Made by a program: the position numbers and the translations under genes. Of a stretch of DNA of 64,000 nucleotides, positions 1 through 8,539 are shown piece by piece. The DNA comes from an uncultured Kangiella sp. (lineage in GTDB: Bacteria > Pseudomonadota > Gammaproteobacteria > Enterobacterales > Kangiellaceae), in contig CANMKR010000001.1 in NCBI GenBank assembly GCA_947498625.1, forward strand, positions 736,090 to 800,089. The letters run 5' to 3'. The notes below the pieces were generated by a model. That model had not been told where the DNA came from, searched no databases, and saw only the letters and a list, made by a program, of their open reading frames with translations. Position 1 is the stretch's first letter. Each line of letters opens with the position of its first letter.

Positions 1-1
1 G

Positions 2-265
2 TTACTTTATCAGCTAGTAAAAGAAACGCGTAAAAGTCCTCATATACAAAAAGTAACCATGCCTATATGTTTTTTAATTTTAATGGTAATAGTTATTGAA
101 ATATTGAGATATTTTGAACGAAACTTTAGTGATCTGGAAGTTTTAAAGTCGATATACGGGATAGGTAGTTTGGCAACTAACTGGTTAATTATTGCTTATT
201 TATTTGCGCCGATAGGGCTTCATCTGTTAAAGTCTTTACGTAGTCGTGTATCGGCTAAGCATTGA
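2..265 (+). CDS. C-terminal part of an unknown membrane protein (cut by window start)
   Basis: The reading frame is open from the first bases of the window to a stop at 263-265, so the true start lies upstream and the internal ATG at 59 is probably not the start. The visible 87 residues hold two hydrophobic segments, one just after the ATG at 59 (ICFLILMVIVIEIL) and one near the end (WLIIAYLFAPIGLHLL), followed by a short basic tail. This suggests an integral membrane protein with its C-terminus in the cytoplasm. I do not recognise the family. It ends 31 bases before the next gene, so the two may be co-transcribed. Confidence 0.55.
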   Translation, partial: LLYQLVKETRKSPHIQKVTMPICFLILMVIVIEILRYFERNFSDLEVLKSIYGIGSLATNWLIIAYLFAPIGLHLLKSLRSRVSAKH

Positions 266-296
266 TTATTAAAGAGATTAAAATAAAATTACAGAA

Positions 297-683
297 ATGA
301 TGACAGATTTATTATTAATCATTACACCTTTAGCGATTATGGGGATAAGCCTTTTTGTTTTTATCAAAGGCTATCTATTCGCTAAAAATCAGGATCAAGG
401 GTATACAATATTGTCTGCTCTAGATAATCCTGTGTCTGATGAAATTGAAACTCCAGCTGAAATCGAAGCGAAACAATTGATTATGGAATATGCTGAAGCG
501 GTTAATGGGCGTTACGATGATGTGCATAAAACCAACCATGCAATTCAATGGGTGCGTAAACTCGATCAGCATGTGCAAAAAAATCGTAATTATTATCAAT
601 CTGAAGTTAAAGCAGATAAGCCAATAGAAGAATTGGCGAGAAAAGACTCTAACGTGACCGATATTTTCGCTAAAAGACGCTAA
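297..683 (+). CDS. Small membrane-anchored hypothetical protein
   Basis: 128 residues. The N-terminus (residues about 4-24) is one hydrophobic helix, followed by a hydrophilic, mostly helical cytoplasmic-looking domain rich in charged residues and ending in a basic tail (AKRR). The start is ATG 297 or the adjacent ATG 300. I do not recognise the family and propose no function. It follows the truncated membrane protein closely and is followed by a rho-independent terminator at 702-728, so it is probably the last gene of its transcript. The product looks real because codon use and hydrophobic pattern match the neighbours and no better frame exists here. Confidence 0.7.
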   Translation: MMTDLLLIITPLAIMGISLFVFIKGYLFAKNQDQGYTILSALDNPVSDEIETPAEIEAKQLIMEYAEAVNGRYDDVHKTNHAIQWVRKLDQHVQKNRNYYQSEVKADKPIEELARKDSNVTDIFAKRR

Positions 684-701
684 ATCACTATAAGGTTTAT
701 T

Positions 702-728
702 AAAAAGTCCAGTTGATGGGCTTTTTTT
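702..728 (+). terminator. Rho-independent terminator after the small membrane protein gene
   Basis: AAAAAGTCC pairs with GGGCTTTTT (one G-T pair) across the loop AGTTGAT and runs into a T tract. It lies 19 bases after the stop at 683 and separates that transcript from rnpB. Confidence 0.7.
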
Positions 729-790
729 ATGCCTGAGATAAATACAATTATAGCTTGCCTTTTTAACCTTAAGTGCGGAAAATTCCGCAC

Positions 791-1155
791 AGAAGCTGGC
801 CAGACAGTCGCTGTCCTTTTATCTTCGGGTAAAAAGAGAGAGGAAAGTCCGGACTTCATAGAGCAGGGTGCCAGGTAACGCCTGGGCGGCGAAAGTCGAC
901 GGCAAGTGCAGCAGAAAATATACCGCCGATGGTTCACTTTAGTGTTCACAGGTAAGGTTGAAATGGTGCGGTAAGAGCGCACCGCATTGCTGGTAACAGT
1001 ATATGGCGAGGTAAACCCCACCTGAAGCAAGACCAAATAGGATTCCGTACGGCGTGGCTCGCGTTGGAATCGGGTAGGTTGCTGGAGCCATTGAGTGATC
1101 AATGGCCTAGACGAATGGCTGTCCACGACAGAATCCGGCTTATCGGCCAGCTTCT
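791..1155 (+). ncRNA. rnpB: RNase P RNA (bacterial type A)
   Basis: Catalytic RNA of ribonuclease P, which trims the 5' leader of tRNA precursors. The ends form a perfect 11-bp P1 helix (AGAAGCTGGCC at 791-801 with GGCCAGCTTCT at 1145-1155). The hallmark conserved segments are in order: CAGACAGTCGCT just after P1, GAGGAAAGTCCGGAC near 840, AGACCAAATAGGA near 1029, and ACAGAATCCGGCTTA near 1129. The length of about 365 nt is close to the E. coli M1 RNA (377 nt). A T tract at 1154-1160 directly after P1 can serve as terminator. The open reading frame on the opposite strand here is an artefact of RNA-gene composition. rnpB just upstream of mraZ is a common gammaproteobacterial arrangement. Confidence 0.97.
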
Positions 1156-1181
1156 TTTTTTAATCGAAAACTGAAAATAGT

Positions 1182-1709
1182 ATGAATCGTAGAAAGTTTT
1201 TATTGGGTACAGGTATTTCGGTTGCAGCATTAGCGGGTGCAGGGTATGCATGGACTCAGTTCTCTAACGCTTCAGATAAGCTCACTGTTGCTTTTGCATC
1301 GGAGCTTTTAGACTCGATTGATAGCGCAACTATTGAATCAAATGGTCAATGGGATCTGAGGCATATTTTTGACCATTGTGCCAAAAGTGTCGAATTTTCG
1401 ATGGTTGGTTTTCCTGAGCATAAATCCGCAGCATTTAAAAACACCATTGGCGCAAGTGCATTCGCTCTGTTTAAAGCTAAGGGTGCTATGAGTCATAATT
1501 TAGCGGAAGAAATTCCTGGCGCCATTTATCCGAATGCCTCAAAAACGCTAGAAGAGGCAATTCTCAGCCTAAAGTCTGCTTTTCAAGCTTTTGAGAGTCA
1601 TTCTGGACAATTACAACAACATTTTGCCTATGGCGAACTCAATAAACGCGATTACGAAATCGCTCATGTGATGCATTTATTGAATCACTGGTCTGAAATT
1701 CAGGCTTAA
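1182..1709 (+). CDS. DUF1569 family protein with twin-arginine-like signal
   Basis: 175 residues. The N-terminus NRRKFLLGTG followed by a hydrophobic stretch to about residue 26 resembles a Tat export signal (R-R-x-F-L), suggesting a folded protein exported to or anchored at the periplasmic face. The rest matches my memory of the DUF1569 family (DinB-like four-helix fold): W-D-L-R-H-I-F-D-H-C-A-K-S near residue 60, PEHKS and a GASAFALFKAKGAMSH segment in the middle, and a C-terminal H-V-M-H-L-L-N-H. The several conserved histidines could bind a metal, as in DinB-like proteins, but the substrate is unknown. The gene sits alone between rnpB and the mraZ promoter. The start ATG is followed directly by the RR motif. 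Confidence 0.75.
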   Translation: MNRRKFLLGTGISVAALAGAGYAWTQFSNASDKLTVAFASELLDSIDSATIESNGQWDLRHIFDHCAKSVEFSMVGFPEHKSAAFKNTIGASAFALFKAKGAMSHNLAEEIPGAIYPNASKTLEEAILSLKSAFQAFESHSGQLQQHFAYGELNKRDYEIAHVMHLLNHWSEIQA

Positions 1710-1880
1710 ATTACATTTTCCTATTTTTATCATCTTCCTAACTTAAAGTAGTTTCTAACTTATATCTGTAATCAAATGAAAAATAACAAATTTATTTTTC
1801 TCCGTTTGTGTGCGCTCACTAACTTTAGCTAAGTCTTTGGAAAATAAAGACATTTTTCACATTTTTAGAGGTTAATTTAC

Positions 1881-1909
1881 TTGCAAAAAAGCAATCAAAC
1901 TCCTATAGT
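1881..1909 (+). promoter_or_regulatory. Predicted sigma-70 promoter of the mraZ (dcw) operon
   Basis: TTGCAA at 1881-1886 and TATAGT at 1904-1909, separated by exactly 17 bases, a near-consensus -35/-10 pair. It lies about 115 bases upstream of the mraZ start, and the -10 overlaps the first AGTG repeat of the putative MraZ operator. Predicted from sequence only. Confidence 0.65.
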
Positions 1910-1950
1910 GGCGAGAAGTGGGAAAAAGTGTCATAAAGTGGATCGAAGTT
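1907..1950 (+). promoter_or_regulatory. Putative MraZ operator: AGTG repeats at 10-bp spacing
   Basis: AGTG occurs at 1907, 1917, 1927 and 1937, with a decayed AGTT at 1947, exactly 10 bases apart, so all lie on one face of the helix. The units read AGTGGCGAGA, AGTGGGAAAA, AGTGTCATAA, AGTGGATCGA. Known MraZ sites are short TGGG- or AAAGTGG-like direct repeats with about 10-bp period just upstream of mraZ, which this matches. The position over and just after the -10 predicts repression of the whole cluster by its first gene product. Confidence 0.7.
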
Positions 1951-2025
1951 AGTTTCAACGCTTTAAAAAGACCATTTGCAATAAGCTTTTTCCTAAAAAA
2001 TCAAATAAAACAATAGGTTATTATA

Positions 2026-2481
2026 ATGTTTAGAGGCGCAAGTGCCATCAATATGGACGCAAAAGGACGGATCGCGATACCTGCGAAATACCGTCAGCGT
2101 TTTCATGATGTCTGCGCTAATCAAATTGTAGTCACCATTGATTTGATTGATCCTTGTCTTTTATTGTTCCCATTGCCTCATTGGGAGCAATTGGAATCCA
2201 AACTAGAAAGTTTCTCTAGCACTCATCCCATGCAGCGCCGAGTAAAGCGAATGTTGCTTGGCCATGCTTCAGAGCATGAAATTGATGGGAACGGCCGTAT
2301 TTTATTACCGCCAGTGTTAAGAGAACATGCGCAACTGGAAAAAGAGTTGATGCTTGCCGGTCAGGGAAACACCTTCCAAATTTGGAAAGAAGAAAACTGG
2401 CACCAGAAAATTAGTGACGATGTGGCGGCGATGGCAGAAATGCCATTGGATCCGGATAGTTTGCCGGAGTTGAGCTTCTAA
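2026..2481 (+). CDS. mraZ: Transcriptional regulator MraZ
   Basis: 151 residues (E. coli 152). First gene of the division and cell wall cluster. It has two tandem AbrB-like half-domains, each with the family's D-x-x-x-R core: DAKGR near residue 12 after FRGASAIN, and DGNGR near residue 87 after GHASEHEI. MraZ forms ring-shaped oligomers on the nucleoid and represses its own operon by binding direct repeats, and such repeats are present at 1907-1950. The start ATG 2026 is preceded by a weak AGG. It is followed after only 2 bases by rsmH. Nothing looks truncated or mutated. Confidence 0.97.
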   Translation: MFRGASAINMDAKGRIAIPAKYRQRFHDVCANQIVVTIDLIDPCLLLFPLPHWEQLESKLESFSSTHPMQRRVKRMLLGHASEHEIDGNGRILLPPVLREHAQLEKELMLAGQGNTFQIWKEENWHQKISDDVAAMAEMPLDPDSLPELSF

Positions 2482-2483
2482 AG

Positions 2484-3470
2484 ATGAACCCTCAACAGCC
2501 ACATGATGCAGTTCTACTTAACGAAGCAGTGGAGGCTCTCGTGCAAGGTAAGCAACTGTCTGGAAACAATACTATAGGCAGCAGTGAAAACGCACAAAAG
2601 ATAGATGGTATCTTTATTGATTGCACATTTGGCCGAGGTGGTCATAGTCGACATCTGCTCTCTAAATTAGGTCAAAACTCTCAGCTCTTAGCATTCGATA
2701 AAGATCCTCAGGCCATTGCCGTCGCCAATGAATTAGCAGGTCAAGACCCTCGTTTCGAAATAGTCCATGACAGTTTTTCTTTATTATCTGAAGAGGTTAA
2801 AAAACGCGGTTGGTCAGGAAAAGTTGACGGAATCTTGATGGACTTAGGCGTTTCTTCTCCACAGTTGGATCAAGCTGAGCGTGGCTTTAGTTTTATGAAT
2901 GATGGTCCCTTAGATATGCGGATGAATTCTAATAAAGGCATCACGGCACAAGAATGGATTGCCAAGACTAAAGAAGAAGACATGGTATTTGTCTTTAAGG
3001 CTTATGGTGAAGAGCGATATGCTAAACGGATCGCTCGAATTATTTGCGAAAAACGTCAACAAGAAACGATCGATAGCACAAAAAAACTAGCCAATATTAT
3101 TTCAGAGGCACATCCACGTTGGGAAAAGCATAAGCACCCTGCAACGCGCTGCTTTCAGGCTATTCGTATAGCCGTAAATAGTGAGCTTGAAGACTTAAAA
3201 GCAGTATTAGAGCAATCACTGGAATCTTTGTCGGTTGGCGGAAGAATTGTTGCTATTAGTTTTCATTCCTTAGAAGACCGCATTGTAAAACAGTTTATTA
3301 GAGATCAAGAAAAAGGAAAGGATTTTCCAGCAGGATTGCCCATTACTGAAGACATGATCGAGCGTCGCATGAAAAAAGTCGGCAAGTTTGTTAAAGCAGG
3401 AGAAGAAGAGTTGGCTCGTAATAATCGTGCGCGAAGTGCTGTCATGCGAGTGGCGGAAAAACTAGGTTAA
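2484..3470 (+). CDS. rsmH: 16S rRNA (cytosine-1402 N4) methyltransferase
   Basis: 328 residues (E. coli 313). Uses S-adenosylmethionine to methylate N4 of C1402 in the decoding centre of 16S rRNA. The SAM-binding motif D-C-T-F-G-R-G-G-H-S-R is near residue 48, followed by LLAFDKDPQAI, then MDLGVSSPQLD, the GPLDMRM motif and the C-terminal SFHSLEDRIVK. It is longer than usual because about 17 extra polar residues (around residues 20-40, KQLSGNNTIGSSENAQK) lie between the N-terminal HDAVLLNEAVEAL and the SAM motif. The gene starts 2 bases after mraZ and is followed 5 bases later by ftsL, the usual order. Confidence 0.97.
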   Translation: MNPQQPHDAVLLNEAVEALVQGKQLSGNNTIGSSENAQKIDGIFIDCTFGRGGHSRHLLSKLGQNSQLLAFDKDPQAIAVANELAGQDPRFEIVHDSFSLLSEEVKKRGWSGKVDGILMDLGVSSPQLDQAERGFSFMNDGPLDMRMNSNKGITAQEWIAKTKEEDMVFVFKAYGEERYAKRIARIICEKRQQETIDSTKKLANIISEAHPRWEKHKHPATRCFQAIRIAVNSELEDLKAVLEQSLESLSVGGRIVAISFHSLEDRIVKQFIRDQEKGKDFPAGLPITEDMIERRMKKVGKFVKAGEEELARNNRARSAVMRVAEKLG

Positions 3471-3475
3471 TTATT

Positions 3476-3808
3476 ATGGCTAAAGCAAATAGTGAAACCA
3501 ACCGTTTGTGGCCATTTTATAGTTTGGTCGCAGCGATTAGCCGACGTTTTGGATTGATTTTTATTGGCGCATTAGTGGTGTATTCAGCAATTTTAGTGGC
3601 TAACCAAACACATCAATTTCGGATTGCTACAAGTGAGTTAAATAAATTACAAGATGAACAAACGGCACTTGACCTGAATTGGCAAAAGCTACGTTTAGAA
3701 CAAAGTGCTTTAGCCGAGCATAGTCGCATTGAAAAAATTGCAATAGAAAAATTGAAGATGAAACATTTAGATAAAAATTCTGAAGTCATCATTGAAGTGA
3801 AGAAGTAG
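3476..3808 (+). CDS. ftsL: Cell division protein FtsL
   Basis: 110 residues (E. coli 121). Bitopic inner-membrane divisome protein forming a complex with FtsB and FtsQ that activates FtsWI septal synthesis. The N-terminal cytoplasmic part is about 25 residues, then one membrane helix (FGLIFIGALVVYSAILVA), then a periplasmic coiled-coil rich in leucine and glutamine (residues about 50-100) and the short end EVIIEVKK. Sequence conservation in this family is low, so the call rests on topology, size and the invariant position between rsmH and ftsI. Confidence 0.9.
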   Translation: MAKANSETNRLWPFYSLVAAISRRFGLIFIGALVVYSAILVANQTHQFRIATSELNKLQDEQTALDLNWQKLRLEQSALAEHSRIEKIAIEKLKMKHLDKNSEVIIEVKK

Positions 3809-3832
3809 AGAGTTGAAGAAAGAAAACTAATT

Positions 3833-5572
3833 GTGAAGAAAATACGTAACCGAAAAATTATGACAGTACCTGATTGCAAGTGGCGATACGTCACTATGCT
3901 GTTTGTGGTATCTGCATGCTTTGTTGGTTTAATAATTAGAACTGCTTATTTACAAGTTTGGAATGCTACGGATTTAGCTAAAGCCGGTGAGTCGCGCTCA
4001 GTTCGAGTTAAGGGGATTTCTTCACACCGTGGGTTAATTCTAGATAGAAACGGAGAAGAGTTAGCTCGATCAGTGCCGATTGAATCATTGTGGATTGACC
4101 CTAAAACGTTATTGAAAGATAAATCAGTTTTAAAAAGCCCTGCATGGAAAGGTTTCGCAAAAGCCCTGAATCGTGACGAGAAAGAATTATCCAAATGGGT
4201 CTTAGATAGAGCTGACAGACGTTTTGTGTGGTTGGAAAGACACCTAGACCCCAATAATGCTGTATTTATAAAGCGTTTAGCGATAAATGGTGTGAATTTG
4301 AAATCGGAGTACCGTCGCTATTACCCAAGTGCGGAGGTCACGGCAAATTTAGTCGGCTTTACGGGCGTGGATGATAAGGGTTTAGAGGGCGTAGAGAAAG
4401 CTTTTGATAGTTATTTGACGGGGCAGCCAGGAAAAGAAAAAGTGGTGGTTGATTTATATCGTCGAGTAGTTGAAGAGCGTGGTGTTTTAGCAGAAGCAGA
4501 GCAAGGCAATGATCTACAATTGAGTATCGATTCTCGCATTCAAGCGGTGGCTTATCGCGAACTGAAAAAAACGGTATTAAACCATAATGCTAAAGGTGGT
4601 TCGGTAGTAGTAGTCGATGTCGATACTGGTGAAGTATTAGCCATGGCAAGCCAGCCTTCTTTTAATCCTAATCGCTCAGATTCCCGCTTTCCAAATATGA
4701 CTAGGAATCGTGCTATTACCGATTTGTTCGAACCAGGTTCTACGGTAAAGCCATTGACTATTGTTAGTGCTTTAGAAAGTGGCAAGTATCAGCCACAATC
4801 GACGGTGGATACTTCTCCAGGTCGTATGAAGTTGAATAGAAAAACGGTTAGAGACCCAAGAAATTATGGCGTTTTGGATTTGGGTGGAATTATTAAAAAA
4901 TCCAGCAACATGGGAGTGAGTCGTGTTGCGCTAAGTTTATCTGATCAAGAATTTTTGAACAGTTTTTATAAGGTTGGTTTTGGTAAGTCCACCGGCCTTG
5001 GCGTGCAAGGCGAAACCAAAGGTGTCCTTCGCCCAAGAGATAACTGGTCCGATATAGAAAAAGCGACATTCTCTTTTGGCTATGGATTTCAGGTGAGCGC
5101 TATTCAATTAGCACAGGCTTACAGTGTTTTAGGTGCGAATGGAATAAAACGTCCTTTAACCATCATTAAGCAAAATGGTTTAGAACAAGGCGAACAGGTT
5201 ATTGATTCAGCCATCGCTCAAGAAGTTGTCAGCATGATGGAAAATGTCGTAGCTGATGGTGGTACCGGCACTAAGGCAAGAGTCGAAGGTTATCGAGTAG
5301 CTGGAAAAACAGGTACTGCGAGAAAAGTTGCTAAAACCGGCGGTTATGGTGATGAGTACGTCACGGTATTTGCGGGTTTAGTGCCGGCAACAGCACCAAG
5401 GTTGGCGATCGTTGTTATGGTTGATGAACCAGCAGGCGATGCTTATTACGGCGGTACTGTATCAGCTCCAATTTTTTCAGAAGTAGCGGACAAAGCATTA
5501 GATCTGATGAATGTTGCACCAGACCAGCAAACGGTAAAAGCATTTGCAGTAGGAGGTGTCAGTCATGACTAA
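3833..5572 (+). CDS. ftsI: Septal peptidoglycan transpeptidase FtsI (PBP3)
   Basis: 579 residues (E. coli 588). Class B penicillin-binding protein cross-linking septal peptidoglycan with FtsW. It has one N-terminal membrane anchor (about residues 19-40), a pedestal domain starting RGLILDRNGEELARS, and the transpeptidase domain with S-x-x-K as STVK (serine about residue 303), the SSN triad in KKSSNMG, and KTG in AGKTGTARK. The assigned start is GTG at 3833; an in-frame ATG at 3860 is an alternative that keeps the anchor, and neither has a strong ribosome site. The end overlaps murE by 8 bases. Confidence 0.96.
   Translation: MKKIRNRKIMTVPDCKWRYVTMLFVVSACFVGLIIRTAYLQVWNATDLAKAGESRSVRVKGISSHRGLILDRNGEELARSVPIESLWIDPKTLLKDKSVLKSPAWKGFAKALNRDEKELSKWVLDRADRRFVWLERHLDPNNAVFIKRLAINGVNLKSEYRRYYPSAEVTANLVGFTGVDDKGLEGVEKAFDSYLTGQPGKEKVVVDLYRRVVEERGVLAEAEQGNDLQLSIDSRIQAVAYRELKKTVLNHNAKGGSVVVVDVDTGEVLAMASQPSFNPNRSDSRFPNMTRNRAITDLFEPGSTVKPLTIVSALESGKYQPQSTVDTSPGRMKLNRKTVRDPRNYGVLDLGGIIKKSSNMGVSRVALSLSDQEFLNSFYKVGFGKSTGLGVQGETKGVLRPRDNWSDIEKATFSFGYGFQVSAIQLAQAYSVLGANGIKRPLTIIKQNGLEQGEQVIDSAIAQEVVSMMENVVADGGTGTKARVEGYRVAGKTGTARKVAKTGGYGDEYVTVFAGLVPATAPRLAIVVMVDEPAGDAYYGGTVSAPIFSEVADKALDLMNVAPDQQTVKAFAVGGVSHD
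5551..5556 (+). promoter_or_regulatory. Ribosome binding site that fixes the murE start
   Basis: A perfect AGGAGG at 5551-5556 inside the end of ftsI lies 8 bases before ATG 5565. The GTG at 5556, which would give a slightly longer murE, overlaps this element and cannot use it. Confidence 0.8.
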
Positions 5573-7136
5573 CCTAATGACGAATGCAAAAAAGCTACTC
5601 GTGCATTTTGTTGAAAAGAGTGTTGTTAAAGCTCTTGAACTCAAGCATTTAGACATAGCCGGTCTAACTATCGATAGCCGATCAGTTGAGCAAGGTTATT
5701 TGTTTATGGCCTATCCAGGAGAAGATACTGATGGCCGAAAGTTTATTAAATCTGCTGTAGAAAACAAGGCGATTTTAGTATTAGCAGAAGCTAAAAAGTT
5801 AGATGGTTTTGCAAAAGAATTTGAAGTCTTGCTCGATGACAACCAGCAAGTGATAGCCTATGAATACAAAGCTATCAAAATCGTTCCAGTACCCAACTTA
5901 AGAGACAAAGTTAGCCAGATAGCTGGGAAATATTATGGCTCACCAACACAAAAAATGTCCTTGGTTGGGGTCACTGGAACCAATGGTAAAACAAGTATTT
6001 GCTACTTAGCAGCACAAGCGCTTGAGTTTATGCAAAAGCCGACCTTGTTGTTAAGCACATTAGGCAATGGGCGAATGGATAAGTTAGAAGTGAGCAAAAA
6101 TACCACTTCTGATCCGATAACTATTCAAGCTAAAGCCGCTGAATATTTAAACAAAGCTTGCCACCATCTTTGTATGGAAGTGTCTTCTCATGGTTTAGAT
6201 CAAGCCAGGGTTTCAGGCTTAAATTATAGCATTGCTGTCTTTAGCAATTTAAGCCATGACCACCTGGAATATCATGGCGACATGGAGTCATACTTCTTAG
6301 CAAAAAGAAAACTTTTTATAAGAGACGAAGTACAAACAGCTGTGATCAATGCAGATGATTTGTATGGACAACGTTTGCTGTTGGATGAAGAAATTACCGC
6401 TAAAAAAGTGGCTTATACTCGCAATAAAGATTTGCTAGATAACCAATTAGTTCAAAAGATCGAAGACTGGATTGAAAGTTCCAATGAAGAGTTTACTTTA
6501 AATGGAATCAATGCTGATCTGACGACTCCATGGGGTACAGGTCGTATTAATAGCCGTTTATTGGGCGATTTTAATTTATCCAATTTATTAGCTGTAGGCG
6601 GGATTCTAGGTTCTATAGAAGGCAACTTAAATAAGTTCTTAGTTGCATTAAATGCAGCTAAGCCAGTTAAAGGTCGTATGCAACAATTTAGCAGCAAAAA
6701 CGCTGCGACTTTTGTGGTGGACTATGCGCATACCCCTGATGCTTTAGAAAAAGCTCTGCAAACGTTAAATCATCATTGCCAAGGTGATTTATGGTGCATC
6801 TTTGGTTGCGGAGGTGACAGAGATAGCAGCAAACGCTCAATGATGGGAATGGTTGCTGAAAAAAATGCACAGCAAATTATCATCACGGATGATAATCCAA
6901 GAACTGAAGCTCCTGAGTCGATCGTTAAGATGATTAGAGAAGGCCTTTGTGATCAGGCAATACCTTACATTGCATCCAGAAAAGCAGCCATAGAAAATGC
7001 TTATGCATCATCAACTGCCATAGACATGGTGTTAGTCGCAGGGAAAGGTCATGAAGATTATCAAGAGATAGGCTCTGTAAAACATCACTACAGCGATATT
7101 GATACCGTTGCAAATTTAATGGAGGCGCATTCATGA
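5565..7136 (+). CDS. murE: UDP-MurNAc-L-Ala-D-Glu:meso-diaminopimelate ligase
   Basis: 523 residues from ATG 5565, chosen because of the AGGAGG 8 bases upstream; GTG 5556 would add three residues. Cytoplasmic Mur ligase that adds the third stem amino acid. The ATP loop is GVTGTNGKTS (about residue 140), the substrate segment is NTTSDP, then EVSSHGLDQ, and the C-terminal D-N-P-R-x-E motif appears as TDDNPRTEAPE, the signature for meso-diaminopimelate rather than lysine. It is somewhat longer than E. coli MurE (495). It overlaps ftsI by 8 bases and murF by ATGA, so translation is probably coupled. Confidence 0.96.
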   Translation: MTNLMTNAKKLLVHFVEKSVVKALELKHLDIAGLTIDSRSVEQGYLFMAYPGEDTDGRKFIKSAVENKAILVLAEAKKLDGFAKEFEVLLDDNQQVIAYEYKAIKIVPVPNLRDKVSQIAGKYYGSPTQKMSLVGVTGTNGKTSICYLAAQALEFMQKPTLLLSTLGNGRMDKLEVSKNTTSDPITIQAKAAEYLNKACHHLCMEVSSHGLDQARVSGLNYSIAVFSNLSHDHLEYHGDMESYFLAKRKLFIRDEVQTAVINADDLYGQRLLLDEEITAKKVAYTRNKDLLDNQLVQKIEDWIESSNEEFTLNGINADLTTPWGTGRINSRLLGDFNLSNLLAVGGILGSIEGNLNKFLVALNAAKPVKGRMQQFSSKNAATFVVDYAHTPDALEKALQTLNHHCQGDLWCIFGCGGDRDSSKRSMMGMVAEKNAQQIIITDDNPRTEAPESIVKMIREGLCDQAIPYIASRKAAIENAYASSTAIDMVLVAGKGHEDYQEIGSVKHHYSDIDTVANLMEAHS

Positions 7137-8539
7137 TTAGTTTACGCCTTTCAGTTATTGCTGATGCAGTGAACGGAGAATTAATAGGAAACGATAGTGT
7201 CATTTCAGAAGTATTCACCGATACACGAAAAGCTGTTGCCGATAGTCTATTTGTGGCTTTAAAAGGTGAAAATTTTGACGCTCATAAGTTTGTTAAACAA
7301 GCTGAAGAGCAAGGCGCTATTGCGCTTATGGTATCGCAAGAAGTTGATTCGAATTTACCACAAATAAAAGTTGCAGACACAGATAAAAGTTTAGGCGTTC
7401 TAGCTAACTTTGTGAGAAGACAGGTTAACCCAAAAGTCATTGGCATTACCGGTAGTGCAGGAAAAACCAGCGTTAAAGAAATGGTTGCAACAATTCTACA
7501 GAATGCAACTAACGCGCAAGAAGTCTTATCGACTCATGGGAATTTTAATAATCATATTGGGGTGCCATTAACCTTATTAAGACTTACCGGTAAGGAAAGG
7601 TTTGCTGTGATTGAGATGGGCGCTAACCATATTGGTGAAATTGCGTATTGTTGCTCGATTGCGGAGCCGGACGTAACGGTTGTCAATAATGTTGCCCCGG
7701 CGCACATAGAGGGGTTTGGCTCAATCGAAGGCGTAGCTAAAGCTAAAGGGGAGATTTACCAAGCCTTGTCTCATGACGGTATTGGTATCGTAAATTTGGA
7801 TTCTGAATTTTCTGAAAATTATTTGAATATGGAAGGTTTCCATAAAGTAACGGTTTCTCGCCACAATTCTGCCGATTTTAATGCGCACAATATAAAATTA
7901 AATGAAGATTTATGTGCAGAGTTTGAAATGAAGCACCAGGCTAGTGTTTTGAACATGAGATTAAATGTGCCTGGAGAGCATCAAGTATCCAATGCTTTGG
8001 TCGCTGCGGCGCTGACTTATGCTGCGGGTGTTGATTATGAACATATTCAAGCAGGATTGTTAAGCTCAGGAGCCGTCAAAGGTCGCTTAAACCGTTTAAA
8101 AGGTATTCATGGTTGCTCTGTCATTGATGATACTTATAACGCTAGTGTGCAATCAGTAAAAGTGGCTGTGGATGTTTTATCCAATTGGCAAGGCTCGAAA
8201 ATTTTAGTGTTAGGAGATATGGCTGAATTAGGTGAAGCCAGCGTTGCATATCATCAAGAAGTGGGTGCTTACGCTAAAGATAAAAAAATAGATCATTTGT
8301 ATTCAGTGGGGAATTTAAGTCAATTTGCTGGCAATGCTTTTGGCGAAGGCGCACGTCATTTCAATAAGATTGAAACTTTAATCGAGTATTTAGAATTAGA
8401 ACTTAGCTACAAATCACAAGTATTAGTGAAAGGTTCAAGAAGTGCGCGAATGGAAAGGGTAGTAACTGCGATAGCAGTCAAACCAAACGACAAGCAGGAT
8501 GTGCAACAAAAAACTTTTGGGGGAGGTTCACAATGCTAA
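7133..8539 (+). CDS. murF: UDP-MurNAc-tripeptide:D-Ala-D-Ala ligase
   Basis: 468 residues (E. coli 452). Adds the D-alanyl-D-alanine dipeptide to UDP-MurNAc-tripeptide, the last cytoplasmic step of the stem peptide. The ATP loop is [14 protein letters not shown] near residue 103, followed by [11 protein letters not shown] and [11 protein letters not shown], both typical of MurF, and the C-terminal [13 protein letters not shown] and [11 protein letters not shown]. It begins in an ATGA overlap with murE and ends 7 bases inside mraY. All key motifs are intact. Confidence 0.97.
   Translation: MISLRLSVIADAVNGELIGNDSVISEVFTDTRKAVADSLFVALKGENFDAHKFVKQAEEQGAIALMVSQEVDSNLPQIKVADTDKSLGVLANFVRRQVNPKVIGITGSAGKTSVKEMVATILQNATNAQEVLSTHGNFNNHIGVPLTLLRLTGKERFAVIEMGANHIGEIAYCCSIAEPDVTVVNNVAPAHIEGFGSIEGVAKAKGEIYQALSHDGIGIVNLDSEFSENYLNMEGFHKVTVSRHNSADFNAHNIKLNEDLCAEFEMKHQASVLNMRLNVPGEHQVSNALVAAALTYAAGVDYEHIQAGLLSSGAVKGRLNRLKGIHGCSVIDDTYNASVQSVKVAVDVLSNWQGSKILVLGDMAELGEASVAYHQEVGAYAKDKKIDHLYSVGNLSQFAGNAFGEGARHFNKIETLIEYLELELSYKSQVLVKGSRSARMERVVTAIAVKPNDKQDVQQKTFGGGSQC

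Larger units (their letters stand above)
1710..2025 (+). other. Intergenic region carrying the dcw-cluster promoter
   Basis: 316 bases without a gene. The first 170 bases show nothing I can name. The second half holds a sigma-70-like promoter at 1881-1909 and an array of 10-bp AGTG repeats at 1907-1950 (both listed separately), leaving an untranslated leader of roughly 110 nt before mraZ. No clear terminator for the preceding DUF1569 gene was seen. Confidence 0.6.

Noticed and set aside
680-1126. 148-codon open frame on the minus strand
   Set aside because: It lies entirely antisense to the RNase P RNA, whose conserved segments and P1 helix are unmistakable. The protein has no recognisable features.
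5556-5564. GTG start for murE at 5556
   Set aside because: It overlaps the perfect AGGAGG, which can only serve ATG 5565.
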